64,000 nucleotides of DNA from Tuctoria greenei (lineage: Eukaryota > Streptophyta > Magnoliopsida > Poales > Poaceae). The stretch spans positions 18,804,100 through 18,868,099 of the forward strand of contig JAYESD010000008.1 in assembly GCA_036927565.1 (NCBI GenBank), written 5' to 3'. The notes under the pieces were generated by a model. That model saw only the letters and a program-made list of their open reading frames with translations, did not search any database and was not told the DNA's origin. A program made the position numbers and the translations under genes. Shown here piece by piece: positions 54,313 to 64,000 of this stretch; the stretch's first letter is position 1, and every line of letters begins with the position of its first letter.

Positions 54313-56625
54313 ATGGAGAAATACTCCGTCAAACCTTGTATGTATGCTGGTATTGATTTTCAGGTTTGGAAGGCACGCATAGAGGCTTTCATCCAGGTGC
54401 AAGGATTCACAATATGGGAGAAGGTGTACAAGCCTTACGAAGTGCCACCTAACGATCAAATTACGGATACAAACCTACGGGACATCGACAACAACAACAA
54501 AGCCCGAAACTTGATCATCCAAGGACTCACTCAGAGACTTCGAACACGTTGCACATCTCCAATCGGTATACGATGTATGGAGAGAAATTTGTGACTACAC
54601 GAAGGATCCAACATGATCAAGGAGGTAAGGAAGGAAATGTTCAAGAAAGAATACATGCGCTTCGAGATACAACCCTTTGAGTCCATCAATGATCTCTTTG
54701 ATCGCTTTAACAAAATTCTCAGTAACTTGCGTAGTGTCAACGTTAATTTTTCTGATGCTGAAAATGCTAGGCAACTTCTTAGTTCATTAGACATGTCAAT
54801 CTGGGAGATGAAAGTTACATCTATTCGTGAATCTACTGTCATGAGTACACTTACTTTAGATGTGCTTTACTCTAAACTCAAAACTCATGAAATTGACATC
54901 TTATCACGTAAGAACCCAAATAAGTCTATTGCATTTGTCTCACAACATGATATGCCTAGCTCCGGCCAATCATCATCTTGCAATATTCTTGCTTTGTTGT
55001 CCTCACTAACCCTGGAGCAGATCGAGGAATTTCCAGAAGAGTAGTTAGCACTAATCTCTACTAGGTTCTTAAAAGCATTGCAAAATGTGAGAACTAGAAG
55101 GAGAGGAAGCATCAGACCTCAACGCTGTTTTGAATGTGGTAAGACAAGACACTTTCGTACAGAATGCCCTAACCTTTCAGGTCCTACTACCCATGAAGAA
55201 AAACAGAACAAGGTCAAGACCACCTCTGGAAAACCCAACAAGAAAAAGAAGGGTACCATAGGACACAAGATGATTAACAGCCTCATCACTGCACTTCAAG
55301 AGCTCGGTTCAAGCGATGTAGACTTTGAAAGTGATGAAGATGATGACGATATGGCCAACTATGCTTCATGACGGGCAAAACAAGATCAAGATCAAGTCAG
55401 GAGGATGCAAAACACAATAGTGACGACGATGAGGTATGTTCTACCTGTAATGAAATGTGTGATGCAATTTCTCGTGCGACTATTATTGTTAAGAAAAAGG
55501 ACAAAAAGCTTAGGTGTAATGCTGCTAAAATTGAATCACAAGAATCTGAAATCAACCGTTTGAAAACCTTGATTCCTAGTGATGAGTATTGTCCCTCATG
55601 TGATTTAATCTATGAACAATTGTCCACACTAAGAACTGCACACTCCTCCACTCTAGATAGACTTGAACTTGAAATTGAAAAGAACAAAAAGCATGCTGCA
55701 CTTGACATTGGAAATTTAAAAGATGCTTCTTCTTCTACAATTGATTTGCATTGTTCTAGTTGTGATGATCTTGAAAAGAAACTAAAAGATGCTATAAATG
55801 AAATTTCAGTATTGAATAATGCTTTACGTTTCATGAAGTTAAATATTGTTCCAATTGCAAATTAAAAGGAAAAACTTCATGTGAAAATTGCCTTGATTTG
55901 TCCGATAAACTTGATAACATGCATAGGACATTAGATCAGTTTTGTAATGGGAATAAGAACCTAAACTTCCTGCTGAATTCTTCCAAGTCTTGCAATGATA
56001 AAACTAATTTAGGTTTTGATTCTCATGCTCATGCTAAGGCACATCCACCTAAAATTGTAAAGTCATTAGGAAGTGGTTTGATTCAAACAGTTCCTAAACA
56101 AAAAGAAGTGGTTTTCAAATCTGCAGGAGTGTTGTCTCATTCGGTTTCAAATAAAAATATTGCTTGCTCATCTAGACATGAACACAAAGTTAAATTTAAT
56201 TGTACCTACTGTGGTAGAGATGGTCATGTCATAGATTCTTGTTATAGACTAGCTAAACAACAGAAAAGGGAAAGAATGATTGCTAAATCTCATAACTTTC
56301 ATGCAAAATTTGTTGTACATATTAAACCGAATGCCATGAACATGCAACCTGTTGTTATGAGTCAAAAACATTCAAAGTTTACCTCCGGACCTTCTGTTTT
56401 TGCCTTCAGAGCTACTGATTTTTGTACTACACAAGTAACACCTTATCGGTCAGTAGTTAAGAATAAAAAATCTCAAACTTTGACTCATAAACCTGCTGTT
56501 TTATCTCAGCTTTCGCGTGTTTTTCCTGCTGCATGTCGTGTGACTCAGTACTGGATACCTAAATGCCTTTTGACTAACCTAGTATTAAGTCATCGACGTA
56601 TTGTGCTTCTATGTAGGTTACATGC
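54313..56625 (+). pseudogene. S4 gag, two knuckles and CxxC coiled coil, broken
   Basis: Starts at 54313 (MEKYSVKPCMYAGIDFQVWK), the first ATG in the frame after the leader. The gag core runs to 54594 (frameshift), 54613-55044 (EYMRFEIQPFESINDLFDRF; stop after EEFPEE), then a first CCHC knuckle (CFECGKTRHFRTEC, about 55123-55164), an acidic stretch, a shifted segment 55368-55865 with paired cysteines (CSTCNEMC; CPSCDLIY; CSSCDDLE) in a coiled coil, and a second knuckle CTYCGRDGHVIDSC (56205-56246) in the piece 55898-56629. Frames break at least four times. It would form the particle and bind RNA. Two separated knuckles plus CxxC pairs make it longer than gags of most copia elements. Confidence 0.85.
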
Positions 56626-59600
56626 TTGAGGAAGGAGAACATTTGGATTATGGATTTAGGTTGCTCACGCCACATGACCGGTAACAAAGAATGGTTCTCC
56701 TCCCTCTCTTTTGTGTCACGTGTAGAGAATGTTACTTTTGCCGATAATTCTTCAACTCCTATAATTGTTAAGGGTTCGGTTAGAGTAAATGATCACTACA
56801 CTTTGAACAATGTGGCACTTGTCAAAACATTTGAAATACAACTTGCTTTCTATTTCACAATTGCTAGATGAAAATCTAGAAATTATTTTTAATAAAAACT
56901 GCTGCAAAGTTGTAGGTTCAAATAGTGAGCTTATTTTTAACATATCTCGGTTTGGAAGAGTTTTTAAAGCTGATTTTGATATGTCTTCCTCTAAGCATAG
57001 GTGTCTAGTTGCTAATGATTCCAAAGATTTATATTTTTGGCATCGTAGACTTGGTCACGTAGGCTTTGATCATCTCACGCGTGTTAGTGCTCTTGATCGC
57101 ATACGTGGGTTGCCTAAGCTTAAAGGGGACAAAGAAATTGTGTGCTCTTCTTGTAGACATGCTAAGATAGTTGCAGGTTCACATACTCCTCTCACAATGA
57201 TCATGACAACTGAACCGGGTCAACTTTTGCACCTTGACACCGTAGGACCTTCACGTGTTCAATCCTTCGAAGGTAAATGATATGTTCTTGTGGTTGTTGA
57301 TGATTATTATAGATACTCTTGGGTTTACTTTATGGCGTCTAAGAATGAAGCTTTTAGTCACTTTAGAACTTTATTTCTTAGATTATCAATTGATCACCCA
57401 GGATCTTAAAAGCAATTAGAAGTGATAACGGAACTGAATTTAAAAATCAATCTTTTGATCACTTTTGTGCTGAAAATGGAATAGATCATCAATTTTCTTC
57501 ACCATATGTACCTCAACAAAATGGTGTTGTAGAAAGAAAGAACAGAACCTTAGTTGAGATGGCTAGGCCTATGCTTGATGAATATCAAACTCCTAGGAAA
57601 TTTTGGGCTGATGCGATTGCAACCGCTTGTTATGTCTCAAATCGTGTTTTCTTGCGCGCTAAGCTAGGTAAAACACCATATGAGCTCCGGTTTGGACATA
57701 GGCCTAGTGTTACGCACTTTCGGGTCTTTGGTTGCAAATGCTTTGTTAAGAAACATGGTAATCTTGATAAATTTGAACCTAGTTCCATTGATTGTTTGTT
57801 TCTTGGTTATCCATCTCATACTAGAGGCTACCGTGTACTTTTACTTGACACTAACAAAATTGTGGAGACTTGTGAAGTGTCTTTTGATGAAGCTAGCCCA
57901 GGTACTAGCTCAAACATTGCAGGTCCAGATCCATATCCGCAGGGGGAGAGCATTTTCGTTGAAGATGAGGAAGAGGTGGAGTTGCTGCCCAAAAATTCAG
58001 CAGCTAATGACATTGTTCGAGCTCCTGATTTTGATTCACAGCCAGCACCGACGACCACCATTGCTGGTCCAGATCCTCCTCAAGTCACAAGCTCATCGAT
58101 TTGTGATGAACATGAAGAAGAAGAAGCTTGTGAAGTGTCCACTCCCCTCCAGGTTTTCAAAATTCATCCTCCACAACAGACTATTGGAAGCTTGCACGAA
58201 CGAGTTACACGGTCCAGGTGTTGTGATCAAACTCTCATGCTCATTCTGCTTTTGTTGCTTCTTTTTAACCCAAAGATATATCACACGCACTCACTAACGA
58301 ATCTTGGATTATTGCCATGCAAGAAGAATTAGAAAAATTTGAAAGAAATAATGTTTGGAAACTTGTACCTCCACCTCAAGGTCACACTTTAATTGGAACT
58401 AAATGGGTGTTTAAAAATAAACAAAGTGAGGATGGGGTTGTGGTTAGGAATAAGGCTAGGTTGGTTGCTCAAGGTTTCACTCAAGTTGAAGGTCTAGATT
58501 TTGATGAAACTTTTGCTCCTGTTGCTAGATTAGAAGCCATAAGAATTTTGTTAGCTTTTGCTGCATCTAAAGATTTTAAGCTATTTCAAATGGATGTTAA
58601 AAGTGCTTTTCTTAATGGTTACATAGATGAGGAGGTTTATGCCAAACAACCACCGGGTTTTGAAAATTCAGATTTTCCTAATCATATTTACAAACTGTCC
58701 AAAGCTTTGTACGGTCTCAAACAAGCCCCTAGCATGGTATGATAGGTTAAAAACATTCTTACTTTAAAAGGGGTTTACCATGGGCAACGTTGATAAAACT
58801 CTTTTTATGCTTAAGCATGGCAATGACTCATTATTCGTTCAAGTGTATGTGGATGATATTATCTTTGGTTGTGCTTCTCATGATCTTGTGTCCAAGTTTT
58901 CAGCTATGATGAGTTCAGAATTTGAGATGAGTATGATGGGAGAACTCACGTACTTTTTGGGGCTGCAAATCAAGCAAACCAAGGAGGGTACCTTTGTGCA
59001 TCAAACGAAGTATACAAAAGACCTCCTAAGGCGCTTCAACATAGACAAAAGCAAGCCTCTTTGGACACCAATGGGAACGGCAATAACACTTGAACTTGAT
59101 GAAGATGGTGAACCCATAGATCAAAAAGAATATAGAAGCATGATCGGATCACTTTTGTACCTCACGGCATCAAGACCGGACATACAATTCAGTGTATGTC
59201 TTTGTGCACGGTTTCAAGCTTCCCCACGTGCTTCACATCGTCAAGCCGTCAAAAGGATTCTCACGTACTTACATGGAACTCGAGAATTTGGCATTTTTCT
59301 TCCTTCTTCCTCAACTGTTACTTTGAAGGATTTTTCCGATGCTGATTTCGGAGGTTGTAGGATTGATAGGAAAAGTACTTCCGGTGCTTGTCATTTTCTT
59401 GGTAATTCACTTGTTGCTTGGTCCTCTAGAAAACAAAATTCGGTTGCACAATCCACAGCTGAATCTGAATATGTAGCTGCTGCTAGTGCTTGCTCACAAA
59501 TTCTTTGGATTGTTCAAACACTTAAGGACTATGGGTTGATCTAGATAGTGTTCCACTGTTTTTTGATAACACTAGTGCCATTTGCATTGCTAAAAACCCC

Positions 59601-59798
59601 GTGCGATATTCTAGAACTAAGCACATTGACATTAGGTATCACTTTCTCTGTGATAATGTTGAAAAAGGAAACATTGTGCTTCACCATATAGATACCGAAC
59701 AACAATTGGCTGACATTTTTACAAAACCTTTAGATTTCACTCGTTTTTGTTTCATTCAAAGTGAAATAGGGGTTATGCATCCTCATGGCTTACATTGA
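56626..59798 (+). pseudogene. S4 pol: protease, integrase, RT, RNase H, broken
   Basis: Protease IMDLGCSRHMTGNKEWFS (56647-56700), with the catalytic triplet DSG changed to DLG (a TCA to TTA type change). Integrase: FWHRRLGHVGF, CSSCRHAKIV; a stop after VQSFEGK (57278-57280) and another near 57407; SDNGTEFKNQ; Glu in GVVERKNRTL, then an open piece 57559-58332. RT from 58317 (MQEELEKFERNNVWKLVPPP) with GTKWVFKNKQ, MDVKSAFLNG, a frame break at 58740, and the catalytic VQVYVDDIIFGCAS in 58780-59544. RNase H: STAESEYVAAASACS, a frame break near 59544, then RTKHIDIRYHF to 59798. RT Asp residues are intact. Confidence 0.92.
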
Positions 59799-60755
59799 GG
59801 GGGAGTTTTCAAACTTGAGAAGTCTATGTGTAAATCTGAAATTAAAATAATATGAGCATAGTATTTCATACATATATGACTTTGTGATTCCTTTTACATG
59901 CTAAAAGTTCTTACTATATTACCCGTGTTATACATTTTGTAGTTTTTGCCATGTCTAGTAATTGGAATAATTACTTACACTAAATCTGGTCATGGGTGAA
60001 CTTTCTTGCTGTTTTGAACTTGTTGCATGCTCACAAGTGTTTTTAATCATAAAGAATTAATCAAGTAATCAACTCACATGTTGAGTTTTTGTGAACAAAT
60101 CTAAGTTGAGAAAAGATCAAGAGAATATGCATGCATCGCACTTCTTCTTTTGAGATGGCTTATCATTGCACTTTGATATGAACTTGGAAGAAGTTGTGTA
60201 TGACTAAAATCATGTCCTTAAGCTTCTGATTGTCAAATGACATAGGCTTGGCTTGGTTGGTTAGAATAAGGCAGATGCACATATAATCTCTTGCAAATAT
60301 CATATGATATAAATTTGTGCTTTGAAAAATAATAAAATGCAGCAATAAGTGTCATGCTTTCAGGTATTGAAATAGTTAATATTGTGAGATCATGACTTGC
60401 TTAAATTGAAAATTACATTTGATATCTAGCATGGCTTACACTACTTTATGTATCTCATTGTTGTGATAGTATAAGTTACTTGATAGTATGACTTGGATGA
60501 GCTTTGTTTTATATGTATATGTTATAATATGCTCATAAAAATTAAAATTTCTCTTTTGAACCTTGTTGAATACATTGTAAAAGGGGGAGAGATAATATGG
60601 TGAATTATGCAAGGGGGAGAAATATGTATAGGGGGAAATTTATTTTATTTCTATCTCCTTTGATTTTCAAAAAGGGGGAAAATTGTTCTCAAAACTTTTC
60701 ATGCCAATGTTCGGATTTTAAATGGTGTTTCCAATGCATTCATCAAGGGGGAGAT
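59799..60755 (+). other. S4 3' spacer with polypurine tract series
   Basis: No ORF3 here. TTGAGGGGGAGTTTTC follows the pol stop. AAAAGGGGGAGAGA (about 60580), GCAAGGGGGAGAAA (about 60610), ATAGGGGGAAAT (about 60629), AAAAGGGGGAAAA (about 60671) and TCAAGGGGGAGATT (about 60743) follow, the last directly before the LTR. I see no gene in the intervening AT-rich sequence. Confidence 0.8.
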
Positions 60756-62629
60756 TGTGAGACCTATGTATGCTGAATACATTGGCTTTGACAATAAAAG
60801 TTTTGAATACTGCCATAACATCTTTTTAGCAAGGTCCAACTCTAGCTCCGAGCTTCTGCAAGGTCTGACAATAAGTTCGACTTTTTTTGTCTAGGTCCGA
60901 CATATTTTTGGGTAGCTCCGGTGAGATTTGTCTTTAGCTCTGGCATGTCTTTGATAGCTCCGACATGTCTTTGTTAAGCTCCGATATGTTCTGCTAGGTC
61001 CGACTTATGTTGGTTAGCTCCTACATGTTTCTCTAGCTCCGGCTTTTGGGTTGACTAGTTCTGACTAGTTTTGGTCAGCTCCGGCGCTAGGTCCGACTAG
61101 CTTTGGTTAGCTCTGGTGCTAGGTCCTGCTAGTTTTGATAAGCTTTGGCGCTAGGTTGTACTAGCTTTGGTAAGCTCCAACGCTAGGTTGTACTAGCTTT
61201 GGTAAGCTCCGGCTCAAGCTCCGGTTAGCTTTGGCAAGGTTCGGAGCTTGATAGTAATATTCCAAATCTTCATGTGAAATGTTTCGAACATGCTTTATAC
61301 TCTTAGAAAGTTTGCTTAGTATTATTTTACTAAGTTTTTGGTGCGTTTTGGTTGATATGGCTGATATCGTTTTACTATGCTTTGCAACATGTTTATGTGA
61401 GGTGCTCACATAAGGTGTTGTGTTCGGAACTGACTTGAGTCAAGTCGTGGACTTGGGCTCGTACGGATTGGTTGTTTATTCATGTGCAGGTGTTGCTTGA
61501 GTTCAAGACATGGCTGGTGACGGGATTCTTTGTACTAGTCTCAGGAAGGAGATGAGGTTCCAACAACCAAATTCAGGAGGAATTGTGGTTGAGCGGGTCA
61601 GGAGGTCGCGCAGGATGATTGAATCAAGGGTAGTGCATATGAAGGTTACTGGACGTCGAAGGAAGGTGTTTGCACGTATGCATGCGGTGCATGATGTGGA
61701 AACATGGTTCCGAAGATGGGTTATGGATGGGAAGATCTGGTTGGAAGGATCGGATTGTATCGGTTGATGACTTTGGCTGCAGCGGAGTCGGTTATGGCTC
61801 GGTATGGAAAGTATCGAGTTAGTTATGATAGGATTTCGTGTGGGTCACGAATTTGAGTTGTTTTAGGAATGTGGGATATGTTCCTAAGGTGTTTGTAAGT
61901 CTTAAGATTGCTTCTATCTGCGTATAGAAGAGTCCTAAGCAGTTATGGAAAGTTTTGATTTGTGAACGGAGTAGGATTAGTCCTGATTTGAGTTGAGTTG
62001 GCTTTCGAGCTGGTTATATAAGCAAGGGAGGCCAGAGCTCGTGGTGTATGACTTTGGGGCTGTTCCTCTTGTGTTATATTGAATAAAATTCATAGTTTGA
62101 AGGAACTTTTGTGCCTTGTTCATCCGACTTGTTCCAGACAAGTTTTACTCGTCGAGTTTCTAGACAGCACTACCTTTCGTTGGTGGTTTTATCATAAATC
62201 GAGTTTTACAGATCCAATTGATGTTATTCTTTTTGGTTTGTCTTCACAACTTGATTATATATCATCTGTCAAAATTTCACGGTCATTGGATTTGTGGTTT
62301 CTGATCTACATGAGTTTCTTTGCAGCGTTCCAGAACTGTTTTCTCGGGTAGTATAGGTTGACTTTTGTTCGATCTTTCGATCATAACTTGAGTTTCTCTC
62401 GACGTATTTGAGTGATTCTTCTTGTGTTTTCTTCGTGACTTGATTCTATCTGATATATATCACTTTTGTCATGGTGAAACACGTTCAGATTAGTTTTACA
62501 CACGATTTCTCTAACAAATCGTTTTTTTGAAGAAGGGGTTGGGATTTAATTGTTTCCGCTGCGTAAGATTTTTTAAAATATAACATTCACTCCCCTCTGC
62601 TAGCTTTTCACGTGCTCTTCGATCCTACA
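60756..62629 (+). repeat. S4 3' LTR, followed by target duplication (GCAAG, 62630-62634)
   Basis: TGTGAGACCTATG to CGATCCTACA, 1874 bases. Motif array about 60830-61245, TATA box 62014-62022. Confidence 0.95.
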
Positions 62630-63632
62630 GCAAGGTCCTTCACATGTCGACCTTCCTTCTCCATCATCTCATGGTTGATCATCTTCCCTAGTACTTCATC
62701 TGGAGTCATCTTTTGGAAGTTCAAGCTCTCCAAGATCAAAGTGAATAGGGTCACATTGCAAGCCATGAAAACTCTTAGCGACATCTTCACCACCTCATGG
62801 TCAGTCCACTTCTTGCATTCGTATGTCCGTCTCTTGTTGGTCAGGGTCTTAAACCAGTTGTACATCTCTTTGGGGTTGTTCATCATCTTCCATGGTGAAA
62901 ACCCATCCAAGCCCTCCCTCAATCATCTGGATCTTTGCCTCTCACACAGATCGGTTCCCTTCACGTGCGATCTTGAGGGTGTCCCATATGTCCTTGGTGA
63001 GCTCCAATCCATCCACTTTTTTGAACTCTGCTTGGCTCAAGGATGAGTTGAGCACGGCCATCGCTTGAGCATTGCGGTGAACTTGTTGCTCTTGCTCTAG
63101 AGTGAGCTCATCATGATCCTCGAGGATATCCTTACCTGTGCATACAACATGCCAAAAACTTGGATTGAGGGAGATTAGATGCAACTTCATATTATGCTTC
63201 CACATGGTATAGTTAGTTCCATAAAAGTGAGATGGTTTGCCCAAAGGAATTGACAAGTAGTTAGACTGCGAATTTAAATGCTCACAGTTAAAACGAAATC
63301 TAGAGTAGTCTTGTTGACTACTCCTTAGCTTCTTCTCCAACTCTTCCCTCTTCCTCTTGGTTCCCCCTTTCTTTTTCTTGAGGAGCTCCATGAGATGGAT
63401 CATCTCTTCATATTCATCAGCGCTTAAGGCATCAAGTGGTGGTGGTGATGATGATGGCTTCCACCTTTTTTGGGAGGAGGAGATTTGATCCTTGATCTTC
63501 CTTGGGATCGATCCCATAAACCTTGGTGGTGTCGTTGAGCGTCACATATTTTACGGCATTGCCCCCCTCCCCATCCTTCAAGTGGTTAAGCCCTTGGTGA
63601 AGGAACCTGCTCTGGTACCAAGATAAAGTCAC
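62630..63632 (-). pseudogene. S3 gag, N-terminal piece
   Basis: Minus strand: a short start piece near 63632 (MTLSWYQSRFLHQGLNHLKD), a frame change, then the piece 63517-62942 with SADEYEEMIHLMELLKKKKG, YLSIPLGKPSHFYGTNYTMW, the gag core LTLEQEQQVHRNAQAMAVLN and a stop after AREGNRSV. The next segment reads KMTPDEVLGKMINHEMMEKE, reaching KEGRHVKDLA at 62630. It continues at 52404 after S4. The gag is 60% or so like S1 gag by eye and heavily shifted. Confidence 0.82.
63609..63620 (-). other. S3 primer binding site
   Basis: Minus sense TGGTACCAGAGC, one mismatch to the initiator tRNA-Met complement TGGTATCAGAGC. Confidence 0.8.
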
Positions 63633-64000
63633 CTAGAGGAGTTCTGAATAGGCAAATTATGAAAAGTTAAACTTAATATAAATTTTCCCTGATCCCAAAA
63701 CTCGGATATGTTGGAGGCTTGGTGTGACTTATTCGACGTGCTATAGACAAGTCTAACAAGAAGTTCGAATATGTCCTACTTTCTGCGCAGGATAAGCTAA
63801 AGGAAATATTTTTCTTTACTCTATTGAAGTAAATAGTCACCTAACAGATCTAGTATCAATATTGATGACAATATACAAAAGAAAATATGCTAGAACTAGT
63901 GGAGAACAAGGATTAAATTATATGATCACTATAAAGATAAATACATTGTGTAAATGTAGATGGAGACAAAAAATACTGTATTTTTCACCGAGGTTCAGTT
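63627..64000 (-). repeat. S3 5' LTR, partial (runs off the right edge)
   Basis: The boundary is inferred by analogy with S1: TCACCTAGAGG..GAATAGGC here against TGGCCTAGAGGGG..GAATAGGCC at 24349 in S1. The remaining 370 bases have no coding region. Confidence 0.65.

Larger units (their letters stand above)
52405..62629 (+). mobile_element. S4: Sirevirus (Ty1/copia), full length but decayed
   Basis: 10.2 kb with LTRs of 1846 and 1874 bases (TGTGAGACC...CCTACA), initiator tRNA-Met primer site, long gag with two zinc knuckles and a coiled coil, pol in copia order, a series of GGGGGAG polypurine tracts, and TSD GCAAG. It has no ORF3. By eye the LTRs differ at roughly 7-10% of positions in the parts compared, so it is old. 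It sits in S3 gag. Confidence 0.94.
48851..64000 (-). mobile_element. S3: truncated Sirevirus with S4 inserted
   Basis: Pieces 48851-52404 and 62630-63626 join into one gag across the S4 insertion, with KEGRHVKDLA on one side and KVSSSKKRY on the other. The primer site is at 63609-63620 and the LTR runs from about 63627 to beyond the window. The 3' half (RT core, RNase H, 3' LTR) is missing at 48851. Confidence 0.85.

Overview
The window looks like a heterochromatic, repeat-packed stretch of a plant nuclear genome, most likely a monocot grass. It is almost entirely nested LTR retrotransposons. No intact host gene, tRNA, rRNA, CRISPR array or bacterial-type operon was found. The grass assignment is an inference from the mix of element types: Tekay-type chromoviruses with about 2.8 kb LTRs, a Tat/RIRE2-like Ty3/gypsy element with an antisense extra ORF, and several Sireviruses (Maximus/SIRE-type Ty1/copia). 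Element names used here are local labels.

Layout. (1) G1, 1-6149, minus strand: right part of a Tekay-type gypsy element (RNase H, RT, protease, gag, then its 5' LTR 3323-6149); the rest lies left of the window. (2) S1, minus strand, 6150-25954: a Sirevirus carrying an extra ORF3 after pol. It is broken by G1 (at 6149/6150, inside ORF3) and by G2, and its 5' LTR is 24346-25954. (3) G2, 10163-20624, plus strand: full-length Tekay-type element of the same family as G1 in opposite orientation, with 2.8 kb LTRs and a perfect ATCGA target duplication, sitting inside the S1 pol gene. (4) G0, 25955-26394, minus strand: a scrap of gypsy integrase, the oldest visible layer, entered by S1 on one side and by T1 on the other. 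(5) T1, 26395-about 48105, minus strand: Tat-type gypsy with a 3' LTR (26395-38026, split by S2), an antisense extra ORF (about 38448-41930, plus strand), then integrase, RNase H, RT, protease and a broken gag. (6) S2, 27058-37887, plus strand: Sirevirus with TSD CCCGG inside the T1 LTR. It has lost its LTR end, primer site and gag front, keeps gag-C and pol, and has a long ORF3 of about 2.6 kb. (7) About 48106-48850: a segment I cannot assign, with a promoter-like layout on the minus strand. (8) S3, minus strand, about 48851-52404 plus 62630-64000: decayed Sirevirus truncated within RT, whose 5' LTR begins near 63627. (9) S4, 52405-62629, plus strand: Sirevirus with TSD GCAAG, inserted in the gag of S3.

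How the parts work together. Each element carries its own promoter (LTR U3 with a TATA box), a tRNA-iMet type primer site, gag and pol (protease, RT, RNase H, integrase), but every copy has lesions. Many of the lesions are C-to-T/G-to-A changes, as expected of methylated repeats. At least four element families carry arrays of short palindromic or repeated motifs upstream of the TATA box. One motif pair (CGGACTAGTCCG and CGGACTTGTCCG) is shared between the unrelated gypsy G1/G2 and copia S1. In S2 the motif array and a TATA-like box recur just upstream of ORF3, which suggests an internal promoter. These arrays and the extra ORFs are the most interesting content.
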